A stretch of DNA of 64,000 nt from Nannochloropsis salina CCMP1776 (GCA_004565275.1 SDOX01000010.1:691446-755445); one strand, 5' to 3'. Positions 28,526-40,274 are shown, counted from the stretch's first letter. Notes: a model not told the origin generated them from the letters alone. Numbers and translations are program-made.

Positions 28526-31500
28526 TTACACTTTGACTTTCCTCCTTCTGCCACGACCCTCTCCGGTACTCCCATTCGCTTTCCTTTTCCCTCGCGTCCC
28601 TGCATCACCTTGGCTCTCTCTCTCTTCCCTCCTTTGCTCCACGGATTCCTCAACAACTTCCTGACGACCGCGCCTCTGGACTTGGGAGCCCCTCGACGTG
28701 GAAGGAGTGGGTGTGTCCATGGGCGCAGCGGCCCTTGCTCCGACTCGAGTTCGGGCGCCCTGCCTCCTTCCTGATACATCCCTCGGGGCACGCACCAGTC
28801 GAGCGGACGGCGTCGATTGCTCCGCCGGGGGGGCCTTCTTCTTGGCTTTCCCTTTGGCAGCCTGCGAGGGGGAAAAGGACGAGGTAGCTTGCGTGCTTAA
28901 CTCCTCCGCCTCCCCACCGCCTTCCTCCCCCGATGCCGACGAGGAGGAGGAGGATGTGCTCTCCGCATCCTCCTCGCTCTCGCCCTTCTCCCCATCCTCC
29001 CCGCTTTCTGGGACCCGGCTTTCCTTCTCCATGCCCTCCTCCGGTCCAGGGGTTGACGGCAGCGCCAGTGCCTCCGTGTGCGGCCTTGGTCCCTTCCCCT
29101 CGCTCGCTTCCTCAGCCGGGAATGGAAATAGCACCTGCAGCCCGCTCAGGGTGTAGTCAATCAGGTAGGCCCCCTGAATCAGCCGATCCGCCCTGGCCAG
29201 GTGCCTCTCGGTGTAAGCAAGGAGGCCTCCCAGTAGACTTGGCTGGGAGGCACAGCATTTTTTCAGACGAGCATGCGGGAGCAAGCGGAGGAGGGCGTGC
29301 AGGATGGTTTGAGCTATCATGGCGTGCTTGGCGTTCGTATTCCATTCCCGGACGTAGCCCAGGACCTGCAGGATGTCCGCGTCTCCCCACTCGAGGATGT
29401 AGGGATCCAGGGCGGTGGAGAGGGACGAGGTGGGGGAGAGGGAAAGGGTGTCCGTGGAAGCGGAGGGGGCGGCTTCGAGGATATCCTGGAGGACTTTCAG
29501 CAGCCGGTAGGGTCGGCCGAGCTCCAGAGCCAGGCGCACAGCCTTCGATGGAGGGAGAGTGGAAGGGCGAAAAGAGGTGGGTGAGTGTGTAAGGTAATGA
29601 CCAGCGACACGAAAGCGGGGCCTGAAAGAAGCGCGGGGCGGAGGGCAAGGGGCAAGGCTTCATGTGGGCGTGATCGTACGGAGAGCGTCAAGAAGAAGAC
29701 AGCTCCCGTCATCGCTGACCACGCCTGCCACAAGCCACCTGGAGGATGGCTGCTGCTCCTCTGGCACGGTATTTATGCCCAAAACCCTCGCAGCGAGGCG
29801 TACGGGTGGGTGATAGGGCGTGCGAAACCTTGCAGCTAGAGACACGAATTAACTCACGTCATGCCCGTACACATCATATCGTCAATTCCTTCCCTCCCAC
29901 GCCACACAATGAGAGTGCCCATGGAACTTACCTTGAAATAATCTTTGCGAAACGCCGCATTTTGCAGCGACTGTTCCTTCTCCACCATCGCCTCGGCCGC
30001 CCGCAGGGCCTGCTCCTCCTCCTCCAGCGTGACATCCTCCCACACATTCACGACCGAGTCCCCACCACCCGTCACTGCCTGACTTCCGTCTGGGGAGAGG
30101 GCCAGGGCCCAGACCCGCTCCTCGTGCCCGTCCATGGTCGCCTCGCACTGCTGCGTGTGCACCGTCCACAGCTTCAACAGTCCATCCGCCCCCGCCGAGA
30201 GGACTTGCAGCCCGTTCCTCAGAAAGGTGGCGGCCAGCACCGAGGCCGTGTGCCCCTCCAGAGAGCGCAGGCAAGAGAAGTCCGTCAACGACCACAAACG
30301 AACGGTCTTGTCCCCGCTGCCCGTCACCACGCAGCGATCCACAGGCGAGAACTCGACGCACCAAACGCCCCGCTTGTGGCCCTTCAAGACCCCTACCGCC
30401 CGCAGATCTCGAGCCTCCCAGAGCTTCACGGTCTTGTCCTGCGAGGCGCTGGCGACCAAGGCGTCGTTCGGACTCACAGCCAGCGCGTTGATGTCCTTAT
30501 CATGGGCCAGCACACTCGCCGACGCCTCAGTGGTCGACGGCACAGACGGAGCTCCTGCGCTCCCTTTTCCCTGGCCGTGCTCCTCGACCTTGCCATTGGC
30601 CTCTTTCTGTCGCAAATCCCGGTGTCTCGCCGGCTTGGGGGTAAGAGGAGCCAAGAGCCAACGCTTCAAGGTTCGGTCGGCACCCGCTGAGTAAGCCACA
30701 GCGGTCCCCCCCGGTTTCCCCGACGCGAGAAGCTGGTAGGCCGCCTTTTTCCGCCCCAAGGCCACCGCACTCACAGCATCGGTGTGCCCTTCGTAGCGTC
30801 GGATGCAGCTGCCCGCCACACACTCGCTATCCCCGTCCTGCCCTTCCTCCAGGCTCTCGGCCCCCGCCGCGGGTCCGAGCTGCCACAAGCAGACAGACCG
30901 GTCCTTGCTTCCTGTCACCACCCACCGGCCGTCTGGACTCACGTCCACCGCCAGCACCGTCTCGGTATGCTGCCCCTCCAGCAGACACTCACAACTCAGG
31001 TCGTCCAAACGGAAGACGCGGACCTGCGGGCTATTGCTCGCCACCACCACCCGCCTCCCATCCCTCCCGCCTCCCAGGCCCGGCAGGTATTTCACCGCGA
31101 TCACCTGGTCATTGTACCCGACCACCACCCGGGACGGCGCCAAATCCCCGCCTCGGAGCCACTGGAGGTTGTGGTCCGTAGTCACGGCAAGGAGCTGGGT
31201 GGGACGTCGGCGGCCTCCTCTCAAAATGCCGGAGAGGCCACGCGGGCACGTGTCTCGGGGAGCTTGCTCCGCCACACACTGGACAACCAGGCCCTTCGCA
31301 AACGGGTCCGTCTTGGGCTCATATTGGAAGACGCGCACTTTGCCCTTGGCACCCGCCAGGACAAATACCCCCTTCCGAGGGGGGGGCGCCGTCCTGTCCC
31401 CCCCGCCCGCCTTGCGACCGGCACCCCGCTTTGTATGCCGCATCGCGTGCAAGCTATCCAGCTCCGCCTCCGTCGCCCGCCCCCCGTACTCGCTCCCTTT

Positions 31501-32848
31501 CCAAGCCCCGAACCCACCCATGGCTTGAGCCTCCGCCTCCGTCAAGGCCAGCAGGCCCTCGAGCTCCTCGTACACGGGCACGGTCTCGACCAGGGTCACC
31601 AGGTCCGCCCCCCGGAAGGAGCCGGTCGTGGAGCCCGGGGCGCTGGGGGAGGCTCGCCTCAGGTCCCACACGCTCACAATCTGGTCCCTCCCGGCCGTCA
31701 AAAGCGTGTTGCCGTCCTCACTCACGCCTACGCCCGTCACCGTGCTCATGTGATTGGTCAGCACCTGCAAACAGCAGCCTCCCCCCCCCCCTGGGCCGGC
31801 CCGCCCCCCTTCGCGCAGGCTCCATACTCGCACGGTGCAGTCGTCGCTGGCACTGAATAGCAGCTCCCGCTGTGCCGACTCCGGGTGAAAGGCGACCAAG
31901 GTGACGATGCCCGTATGACCGCGGAAGTTGTGCGTGCAAAAGCCTCCCGGAACGTCCCAGACGTGGACGCTCCGATCCGAGCCGCCAGTCGCCAGCAAAG
32001 TGCCCGTGCTGTCGTATTCCATGGCCAGTACAGGGGTCTCGTGCGCTTTGTAAGCGCGCATGCATCGAGGGCGGAAGGACCGTCCCGAAAGAGGGGACCG
32101 TCCCGAAAGAGGGGCGGTGGAGGCTTCGACGGGACCCGGCGGGGAGCGCCAGTCCCAGTAGCGAAGCATCAGGTTACGGCTTGCGGTGGCGATTTCTTGC
32201 CCGCTTGGATGAGCGGCAAAGGCGATGATTTCCTCTTTTCCCTTGAATCGGAATAAGCACATGACGGTGATGTGGTGGGTGAGAAAAGGGGCAAAGTCGC
32301 TGAGTCACGTGTGATGAAGCGTGTGATGGAGAGAGGAGGGGACACTGCCCCAACTGAGCGGTAATAAAGACTATGTATGGACATAGATTAAGTAACGTCC
32401 GAATTGACTTCGAGCATTCACACCCAATGCCCTCTCTAAACTTTTTCTGGCAGCACGATTTGACCGGACCATGCCATGGGAGAATATCACACTCTCCGGC
32501 TTCGACGTGTGCGTACAAGTGATTCCAAGTCACAAAGACATGATCTGTAGTTCACGTACCTCTCCCTCGCCGCAGCTGATTAATGCCACAACCTGTCCAT
32601 TCTCAACGTCAGACAAAACGACGTCCGAGCCGTACATGGTAACTAAATACTCCTCCGGCGGGGACTGCAACTCCGTGTCCTCCAGTGCTAGCAATGCCAC
32701 CTGCGCAGGCATGCAATAATCAGGGACGAAATGAGTTTCTTTACCATTCATGATGTTAAAAAACCATCTATATCTTCGGACATACCTTCCCGCCCGTGTA
32801 AATTCCCCTTTGTATTTTTTTGACGGCCCAGGCGCGGCTGAGGGACAT
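28526..32848 (-). CDS. UTP13: UTP13/TBL3, WD-repeat subunit of the small-subunit processome (UtpB), four exons
   Basis: Exon 1 (32848-32786) encodes MSLSRAWAVKKIQRGIYTGG plus K. Exon 2 (32700-32560) has LVTMYGSDVVLSDVENGQVV. Exon 3 (32241-29932) holds most WD repeats, and exon 4 (29542-28526) starts AVRLALELGRPYRLLKVLQD. All junctions are GT..AG and phase 0. The product is about 1176 residues with around a dozen WD repeats in two propellers (for example LLATGGSDRSVHVWDV and CVVTGSGDKTVRLWSL). The Utp13 C-terminal helical domain follows (ILEWGDADILQVLGYVREWN). UTP13 acts in nucleolar 18S rRNA processing. The protein is longer than the animal one because of an acidic then arginine/lysine-rich tail after the Utp13 domain. 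Reading only the large exon would miss both the N-terminus and the diagnostic C-terminal domain. Confidence 0.94.
32078..32113 (-). repeat. 18-bp tandem duplication inside UTP13
   Basis: The unit gaccgtcccgaaagaggg is present twice in direct succession (32078-32095, 32096-32113). In the protein it gives PLSGRS twice in the loop before the first full WD repeat. It keeps frame and should be tolerated in a loop. Confidence 0.9.
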
Positions 32849-33161
32849 GGATACTGCGCCGTCGACCTCCTGGCCTGCCAGATGGGAGCTGCTTGCTTTC
32901 AAGCGCAATGGCTCTACCATCCTACGCGCGCTGTCAGCGTCCACCACAGCAGCGAGGCAATATTTGTCCTGGTGATATGAACCCCTTGTTTTTCACAGAA
33001 ACAAGGAGTGAGTGGAGGCAGAAAAAGAATGGAGGAGAAGCCCGGTCGAGCCCTGTCTCGCCGTCCTCGCTGACTTTCCCACCCGTTTTGTTGTACAAAA
33101 ACGCAAGGTTACCTACTTAGCCATACCCCCCGCCACGCGTCATAATAGGGCATATGAAAGG
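32849..33161. promoter_or_regulatory. Divergent promoter region, UTP13 / WD-like gene
   Basis: About 310 bases lie between the ATG of UTP13 (32848) and the first in-frame ATG of the next gene. Acceptor-like sequences near 33000 and 33109 mean that a small upstream exon of the plus-strand gene could lie here. Confidence 0.4.
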
Positions 33162-36100
33162 ATGAAGCAGCGTTTTCTTGTGCTTGAGCACCACGTCAGT
33201 GTACCTTTTTTGGCACCTTTGGTCCCTCCTCGCGCTGGCACAATTTTCAAGGCGTTGACCTGTCCTCTGCCCGCAGCTGCAGCAGCCGCTGTGCTCGTCG
33301 ATGGCCCCCTCTTGGGACCCTGCGGCTGGATCAGCGTTGCCTCGCAAGACGGGCAGGTGCGCGTGTACGACATCGCCTCTTGGCTTGGAAACTCTTTGAA
33401 TGGATGCCTCGGGGGGATCAAGCCGTTGGCCCTCGTGCACTTATTGCGGCCGGTAGGACAGGGTCCGGGGCAGATACACGCACACACGTGGGGGCGTCGC
33501 ATCGGCCCAACAGACCCGACATTTGATTCAACCGTTGACCAGTCGACGGACGAAAGTAGGGAGGAAAAGGAAGAGTGCTATTTAGCCACCTTGCACCGGA
33601 AGGGCTGCGTCGTCCATCGTCTTTCCCCCCTGGGAAGTCCGACCTCCCCACCCACTCCCTGCGCTTTCCTTCAACCCCTCGCAGAGGCCCGTTGCCTTGA
33701 CATGCATATTTTTGCAGAATGTTCTCCCGCTTCGGCCCCATGCACTTCTGGCTGCACTAGCCTCGTGGCTCTAGGAGGGAGTTTCGGCGTCGAGTTGCAT
33801 CCTATTGTGACGGGGGCTGAGGCCCCTCGACCTCTCTGCCTGCTGGACCGTGTCCCAGTGTCCCTCCTCCGCTTCTCCCCCACAGGGCAGCACTTGGCGT
33901 GGGCGTGTTTAGACGGGCGCATCGGCGTCATCGATGCACACAGCGTCCTGGCAGTGGCGCGAGAGCGGGAGGAGGAGGCGGCGCAATCCGAGGACCGAAA
34001 GCCGGCGCCGCAGCCATACAATCCGCAGCAACAACTTCCAAGAAAGCAGGAAGGGCAGACCGCCCGTTTAGATCTATGTCAGTGGGAGCTATCCAGCGCA
34101 AAGGGAGAAAGAGCAGTGTGCATGGCCTTCTCCTCCTCGGGCCAGAGGCTGGCAGTGGCCTGCGCAGACGGCAGCGTTCTCTTGTACCGCCCACCCTCCC
34201 GGTCCGAGTCCCCCTTTTCCCCGTCCCGCTCTCCCTCCTCCTCCTCTTGGCGGCCGTGTCCTGCCTTCTCCTGCTCCCTGAATGCCCCCCTCCTCCCCCC
34301 CCCCCCGCCCGGAGCCTGCTCTTCCCATCTGGATAGCACAGTCTCCCACCTCACGGGCGACGGGAACGAGGTGACGGGTTGTGGCGATGCGGGCGACTGG
34401 GTGGGCGGCAGTCCCCTGGCCTGTCGCCCCTCCTTGGCGTGGAGTCCTGGAGACCTCTATTTGGTGGTCACTCTCCCCGGCAGCGGCGGCCGGAGTGGCG
34501 GCAACACCACTCCTGGTGTGGTAGCGGGTAGCTGCATCAACACCAGCGTGGGGTCTCCCCCGCGACTGGTCGTGCTGGATGCCCGGAGCGGGACAGTCCG
34601 GCAAATGACGATCCTCCCACGGCCTTGGCAAGGTATGACTGTGGGACTGCCTCCTCGGGCGTCGGGGGGATGGGCCGGGGGGTCAGACAGTGAAGGCGCG
34701 ACACTTCTAGGGGTCGACAACCAGGGATGCATGCACGTATTACGGTGGCGGGGTGCGGGGGGGTGCGGAGGGAGCCTTCGAGAAAGGGGTAGGGTGACGT
34801 GGCAGTTTTTGGCCCGAGGCGAGACGGGGAGTTTGCGTGGGCGCGAGGGTCCCGCGGCTGGGAAGGGCGGCGACAGAGAATGGGCTGCATGTGAGTTATT
34901 GTGGTGGAGGGAGGGCGGTAAAAAGGGACAAGGCCCTATGGAGATGGTTGTTCGGGCACCGTTCCTACCGGCAGATGGTTGTCGGGTCAGGCGGAGCGGG
35001 CGGGAGGAACTCGTGTGCTTTGATGACAGGGATAATGGCGACAGAAATTTCTGGGAAAGTCCTGGTCGCCCGCAGTCGGGCGCGTTTGTAGTTGGAAAGG
35101 AGCACATTGGCGTCGCCTTCCCGGAAGCCTTTTACGTCCATGCGTGGGACGCGGAGGGTTTGCAGCTTGACGAGGGGAGAAGTGGAGCGAGGCTCGCGGA
35201 TGGGAGCCAGTGGTGGGACGGCTGGGGGTGGTGCTGTGAGAAAGAGCGGTTGGAAAGGATCGCTTTCGTGGAAGGGGAAGAGGAGCTGAAGATCCTCGGG
35301 CTGCTGGCACCGAGGCAGGGAGCAGGGGCGCAATTTATGCGCCTGACGCTTTTGTCGAAGCGAAAGGGCCCGCGTCCTCCCCTGGTTTCTCCCTTGTCCC
35401 CCTCACTTCTCCCCTCCGGCGCGACTTTCTTGCCCTGCTCCTCTGTGGAGCTGGGGTGGCCTCCGGGCATGGACAAGGATGGGTGTGACGTGCGGTCCTG
35501 GCGATGGTCTCTGCTGGTCGCACCTCTGCTGAAAAGCCGGCGCACGGGCCGGGCGAGTCACAGCCCCGATAGGCCCTTCGTCCTCCTAGGGTGGCGCCCC
35601 GGTGCGTGCAGAGCCAGTCGTCGGAGGAGCGAGGCCATGGAGCCCGTAAAGACCGCGCACTCCCGCACTTCCAGGGTTCTCTATCTTTGGCGCGGGAGAA
35701 TAACGGACGACACGGGGGCCAGTACAGGCGTCAGGATTCTTCGCTCAACGGAAGCCCAGACGGCACGTCCTTGTCCCCAATCCGAGCCCACGTCTCCTGG
35801 AGGAATCAACGGCGATTTGACGGAGCCATTTGCTCCCTCACTGGTGCTGGCTAGGGAGCTTCCATCGGTGATACAAGTTCCTCGTGTCGGGGCATTCAGG
35901 CCCGTGGCCCTCAGGGTGAGGTCGGTGGACCCCAGTCGCGCTCCCTGCGAGAGCCTCGAATTTCGGGAGGTGATGGATGACGAGGAGAGGAGAGGGCAGA
36001 GGGGAGGAAGTGCAAGAGAGGACGGCTTCGAGGGCCTGGGAAGGCAGGTGTGGAGGTTGAACCTGTATGCTTCTGTGGACATAGAAAGGCCTGCGAGGAG

Positions 36101-36221
36101 CCCGCCAGGGACGGAGGATGCCGCCCCGGCGGATGATGAGAGTGAAGGGGAAGGGAAGGAGGGGGGAGCCTCGTCGAGCTGGTCGTGGCAAGTTATCTAC
36201 CCCGCAGGTACTACTGCTTGA
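33162..36221 (+). CDS. Large unrecognised WD-like beta-propeller protein
   Basis: One long exon encodes 1019 residues from the first ATG (MKQRFLVLEHHVSVPFLAPL). The frame is open back to 33012 without another ATG, so an upstream exon is possible. Beta-propeller-like blades are visible: GWISVASQDGQVRVYDIASW, LLRFSPTGQHLAWACLDGRI, VCMAFSSSGQRLAVACADGS and LAWSPGDLYLVVTLPG. They are separated by glycine/serine-rich or acidic inserts. The second half is rich in tryptophan and lacks clear WD signatures (for example FVVGKEHIGVAFPEAFYVHA). The tail is acidic. The family is not recognised; scaffold functions are common for such proteins, but none is claimed. It shares a short promoter region with UTP13. 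Confidence 0.75.
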   Translation: MKQRFLVLEHHVSVPFLAPLVPPRAGTIFKALTCPLPAAAAAAVLVDGPLLGPCGWISVASQDGQVRVYDIASWLGNSLNGCLGGIKPLALVHLLRPVGQGPGQIHAHTWGRRIGPTDPTFDSTVDQSTDESREEKEECYLATLHRKGCVVHRLSPLGSPTSPPTPCAFLQPLAEARCLDMHIFAECSPASAPCTSGCTSLVALGGSFGVELHPIVTGAEAPRPLCLLDRVPVSLLRFSPTGQHLAWACLDGRIGVIDAHSVLAVAREREEEAAQSEDRKPAPQPYNPQQQLPRKQEGQTARLDLCQWELSSAKGERAVCMAFSSSGQRLAVACADGSVLLYRPPSRSESPFSPSRSPSSSSWRPCPAFSCSLNAPLLPPPPPGACSSHLDSTVSHLTGDGNEVTGCGDAGDWVGGSPLACRPSLAWSPGDLYLVVTLPGSGGRSGGNTTPGVVAGSCINTSVGSPPRLVVLDARSGTVRQMTILPRPWQGMTVGLPPRASGGWAGGSDSEGATLLGVDNQGCMHVLRWRGAGGCGGSLRERGRVTWQFLARGETGSLRGREGPAAGKGGDREWAACELLWWREGGKKGQGPMEMVVRAPFLPADGCRVRRSGREELVCFDDRDNGDRNFWESPGRPQSGAFVVGKEHIGVAFPEAFYVHAWDAEGLQLDEGRSGARLADGSQWWDGWGWCCEKERLERIAFVEGEEELKILGLLAPRQGAGAQFMRLTLLSKRKGPRPPLVSPLSPSLLPSGATFLPCSSVELGWPPGMDKDGCDVRSWRWSLLVAPLLKSRRTGRASHSPDRPFVLLGWRPGACRASRRRSEAMEPVKTAHSRTSRVLYLWRGRITDDTGASTGVRILRSTEAQTARPCPQSEPTSPGGINGDLTEPFAPSLVLARELPSVIQVPRVGAFRPVALRVRSVDPSRAPCESLEFREVMDDEERRGQRGGSAREDGFEGLGRQVWRLNLYASVDIERPARSPPGTEDAAPADDESEGEGKEGGASSSWSWQVIYPAGTTA

Positions 36222-36591
36222 AAGTGTAAAGGAGAGCTCACAGGTCAATGCATGGTGACGTCACACGTGTGGCAAGTGGCGAATTTTGTCAGTCGAGGTA
36301 CATAGAGGAATCAATATAATGATGCAGCGCTTCTCGAATCTCAGCGTGCTTACTCGAAAAATGCCTGTCTCCAACTCGCAGTGTTGCACAATTCTGAAAT
36401 TTCTTTTACCATTAGGTTACTTTAGAAATGCTTCGTCAGCATGAATTGCTTCGTCCAACGTAGCCCTTACGGCGTTCGTTGGAAAGTCGCGTCTCCAAGG
36501 TGCGACCTGCTTTGTGATTGGCTTCCCTGCTCCCACCCTGGCTTCTCCCTGATTTGATGCCCCCGATGCCGATATTTAAACCCCCCTCCGA
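36222..36591. other. Intergenic, convergent 3' ends
   Basis: A 370-base, AT-rich gap between the WD-like gene (+) and U2A' (-). No gene or repeat is seen. Confidence 0.5.
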
Positions 36592-38098
36592 TCAAGAGCC
36601 CACCACATGCGACCGCAATCGATCCATCAGCTCGGCCTTGAGCCCGTTCGTGGCCAATCCCCTCTCCTTCAGGGCTGCCTTCAGCTCCGCCACTTTCATC
36701 GCTTCCACCACTGCAACCGTCAAAACCTCCTCGCGATCCCCTTCACCTCCCTCCTCTCCTTTCTCCTCCGTCGCTGGCTCGGGGACCGGCGGCGGCGGCG
36801 GCGCTTCGTTGGCTCCACCCGCCTGGGCTTGGGCTTTCGATAGGGTCGCGGGCACGGCTTCCCCCGCCGAGGCTGCCTCCTGTGTCCTGCTTTCCTTCTC
36901 TCTCTTTCCAGGTTGCTGTCCATCTTCTCCCGCCGCCCCACTGCTTGCTTCGCGTTTCCGCTTGGCAGAGACCGTGGCAGGGTCGACGGGGGGGGCGGAC
37001 ACGGTTAAGGGCGGGGGAATCGGAGGGGCTTGGAGCACAGAGGATGTCACATCTGCGATGGGGGCGGTAGGCGAGGTAACTGGTGGTGAAGGAGGTAGAC
37101 TGAGAGCCACTGCCGGGGCGGGGGGGGCTGGAACAGAGGACGGGGCCGAGGGCAGAGCTTGCTCGGATCCTGATGTCTCTGTGGACGCTCCATTTTCGGC
37201 AACCAGAGGCATTTGAGGCGGTGGCTCCTGCTCCTGCGGCTGTGCGTGCTGTTGCCCTGGTGGAGGGGGGCCCGGGGCTTTGAATATTCCGGCGCGCAGT
37301 TGTCGCTCGACGCGCTCGAGCTCCTCCGGCGTGGTCGCCTTGTCGATCATGGCCTGCGCCAGCCGTTTCTCTTCCTCCGTCATCACACGCTTCTCACGCG
37401 CCTTCCCAGTGGACTCTGCGGCCAGCAGCTTCCCCTCGTCCGCGATGGCGCTGAGGTGCTGTTGGCCCGCCTGGGACTGAAAGAGCTTCTTGGCCGCTCT
37501 CCGCTCGTCCGCTTTCACCTTCTGGAAGTCCAGCACGGTCAGGTGAGGCAGCTTGTGCAGAATGTACAATCGATAGTGGAGGGAGCGAACGACAGGGTTG
37601 TCGACCAAGGAGAGGTGCCGGAGCTTGGTGAGAGAGGCCAAGTGGTCGATCTCGCTTAGGCTCGCAACCTTGTTGTTGGTGAGAACCAAGGCTTCGAGCT
37701 CAGAGATCTGCTCACCAAGGGCAGAGCCAAACCGCGCAATGCTGTTGTTACATAGCAAGAGGGTTTTGAGCCGACGCATGCGTGGAAAATTGTCCAGACG
37801 CCTGATCTCATTGTCGCTCAAATCGACGGTATCAAATTGATCTTGGGTCACGCCCAAGTTTTCTATCAGAGGAATTTTCAGGCCCCGTAAGTCCAGCTCC
37901 CGCTCCTTCACTGGATTGACAAATGCACGGGCATGCTGTAAATGTGAGTGATAGGTAGGTTATAGGGGATGTCATGAGCTCAAATCGTGCAAAAACAAGC
38001 AAGCGGAGTCTGAGGGCAGCATAAGGGCAAGACTTGGGTTTCCCGATACCGACCAACGGCAGCAGACGTACCACAACGACGTCGGCAGTAATCCTCAT
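36592..38098 (-). CDS. SNRPA1: U2 snRNP A' protein with an added C-terminal SAP domain, two exons
   Basis: Exon 1 (38098-38072) encodes MRITADVVV. After a 136-base GT..AG intron, exon 2 (37935-36592) continues HARAFVNPVKERELDLRGLK. The N-terminal half is the leucine-rich repeat protein of the U2 snRNP: IPLIENLGVTQDQFDTVDLS, RRLKTLLLCNNSIAR, LHYRLYILHKLPHLTVLDFQ. It binds U2B'' and stem-loop IV of U2 snRNA. The family is normally about 255 residues; this product is about 456. The extra part is a proline/serine-rich linker of about 180 residues and a C-terminal SAP motif (KAALKERGLATNGLKAEL), a helix-turn-helix that binds DNA or RNA. Linker and SAP are in one uninterrupted frame with the LRRs, so the fusion is not an assembly join across an intron. 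Confidence 0.93.
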
Positions 38099-38842
38099 GA
38101 GTCTATCACCCGTGTAGTTCCACGTCAATGGTATTCGCGCGGCTGTAGGATGTACGGAATGAGATGTGAATACATAAAAGCATTTCTCCCTGCGGCGGAG
38201 AAGGGATGACCTCCTCCTTCTGCGCCCCAACCATCCATGATTTCTGGAGTCTCTGGTATTCGCTACCGCGGATAAACACACAGCCCCGTTTTCACCGCAT
38301 GCCATGCATCACCAAGATCAAGCGTTTGAAAGACCTAGTAAGCCATCGTCCGGAGAAAAGGCGTGACTTAGCTGCCACCAGACCGGCTACCTGACCTCTC
38401 CAGAAGAGAGCTTCTAGCGCCTTCTAATTCGAGCTGCTCACTCTCCTTGATGGGACCATTAAAAAGTACCATGGAAGCCCCAAAAGCGTGCCTGACTGGC
38501 CGGAGGGACAGCTGTAGCAGTCTATACTATCTTGGCGGACATGTACCACTTTTTAATATCATTTTGCACGGAAATTGATCTGCTTTCATCCTCCTCCTCC
38601 TCCGAGGAGTCCATGCTTTCTTTCCCTCATCACGATGTCTAATATAAAATAATGTATGTATATTATTATTCCCCCGGCTGTGTACCCCCGCCTTGGACAT
38701 GCATCAAGCTGTACGTGCTGCAACAACAAAAAATAGTCCTCCATGTAGAGCACTCTGTAATTCGTATCCTTCGTGTCACAAACTCATACGGTCAGAATTT
38801 CAACGTCTTCACAGGTACAAGGTTGGCCTTGCCGACTGCGCG
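38099..38842. promoter_or_regulatory. Divergent promoter region, U2A' / FAM50
   Basis: These 744 bases are shared by two spliceosome-associated genes. An AT-rich stretch (38640-38675) lies about 170 bases upstream of the FAM50 ATG. An acceptor-like cttcacag at 38808-38815 could belong to a 5' UTR intron of FAM50. Confidence 0.45.
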
Positions 38843-40087
38843 ATGTCGCACGCCGGGTTTGCTCGCGGTGATACCGGCATTCACACTGTCGAAGGCAACT
38901 TGGCAGGGGGGCGTGCGGCTAAGCTGACCCAAAAACGGGAGAAGGACCAGAAGGAGTACGAGGCCAAAAAGGTAAAGGCCCCTGACACGTTTCTCGGGTC
39001 GTCATTGGCAGGAACCTGAGGCGACATTACACAAACTTGCGCACGTCTTCTTTATCTCACTACACAGCGCAAGATCCAAGATGACTCTCAACGAGCTGTC
39101 GGGGGGATCGACCAGAAGTTCAAAAGCATTCAGCAGAATGCCTTCACTCTGGACTTCGTGGGCCTGAAGACCAAGGAGGAGCTGCTCAACTTAAAAGGGG
39201 CGGCGGAAGAAGAGGCGGCGCGTCAGAAGAAACTCGAGGCGGAAGAAGCATTGCGTAAGGAGAGGGAAGAGAGGAAGAAAAGGAAGGAGAAGCAGAAGAA
39301 AACCGCCCGTTTGAGTTTTGCGATGGGGGGCGAGGAGGAGGAGGAAGAGGAGGGGGAGGGAGGGAGGGGCGAGGGCAGGCCCACCTCTGCCAAGGGAAAC
39401 AAAGCCGCCAACGCTTCGAATGACAAGGAGGTGAGCATCCCCGGCACGAGCGCGGTAGAAAGCGCGTTGGGTCGAGGGGAGGAGACGTTGACGGTGAAGA
39501 AGAGGAAGAAACTTGTAAATCCGGGGGCGGAGACGAGTTATCTCCGAGACCCAGAGGCGGAGAAGGAGGAGGCGATTCTTCGGGAGCGCTTGAAGCAGGA
39601 ATGGCTGGAGGAGCAGGACCGGGTCAAGGAGGAGGTGCTGGAGGTGACGTACTCCTACTGGGACGGATCGGGGCACCGGCGCGTGCTTCGGTGCAGAAAG
39701 GGCGTGAGCATAGGGGCCTTCCTCCAACAGGTGAAGGCGCAGGTGGCGGTGGAGTTCCCGGACCTCCGGGGGATCTCGCCGGACGACATGATGTACATCA
39801 AGGAGGATCTGATCATCCCCCACAACGTCTCCTTCTACGACCTGATCGTGACCAAGGCTCGGGGCAAGTCCGGCCCCCTCTTCCACTTCGACGTCCACGA
39901 CGACGTGCGCCTGACCATGGACGCGCGCGTCGAGAAGGACGAGAGCCACCCGGGCAAGGTGGTGGACCGGAAGTGGTACGAGCGGAACAAGCACATCTTC
40001 CCCGCCAGCCGGTGGGAGGTGTATGACCCCAAGGTGGTGCGCGGCGATTACAGCATCCACGGGGGGGAGGTGCAGGCGAAGAAGTAA
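38843..40087 (+). CDS. FAM50: FAM50/XAP5 family nuclear protein, two exons
   Basis: Exon 1 (38843-38971) encodes 43 residues starting [21 protein letters not shown] 96-base GT..AG intron follows, then exon 2 (39068-40087) starts [19 protein letters not shown]. The product is about 382 residues: a charged coiled-coil N-terminal half with an acidic EEEE stretch, then the XAP5 domain with [57 protein letters not shown] and [16 protein letters not shown]50A is a spliceosome-associated protein in animals, and the plant homologue XCT acts in circadian timing and small-RNA production. The start is supported by strong coding character and lack of a nearby upstream ATG in frame. Confidence 0.94.
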
Positions 40088-40274
40088 AAAAAAGGCGCGA
40101 AGGCATCCCGCTGGAAGGAAACATGCATGCATGCAGTCCACAAGTGCCTGCCAGGGGCTGGGCTCTGGATTCGTGACGTCACAGTTGCTTTTTCCTTCTC
40201 TGCCCCTCCATCCTTGCCGTTACTTTCCCTCCTTATCGCCCTTCCCTCCCCCGACTCCCCCTGTCTCCTTGGCC

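Noticed and set aside
30784-31860. 358-codon plus-strand frame opposite UTP13
   Set aside because: It is an antisense shadow of the WD repeats, with no domain of its own.
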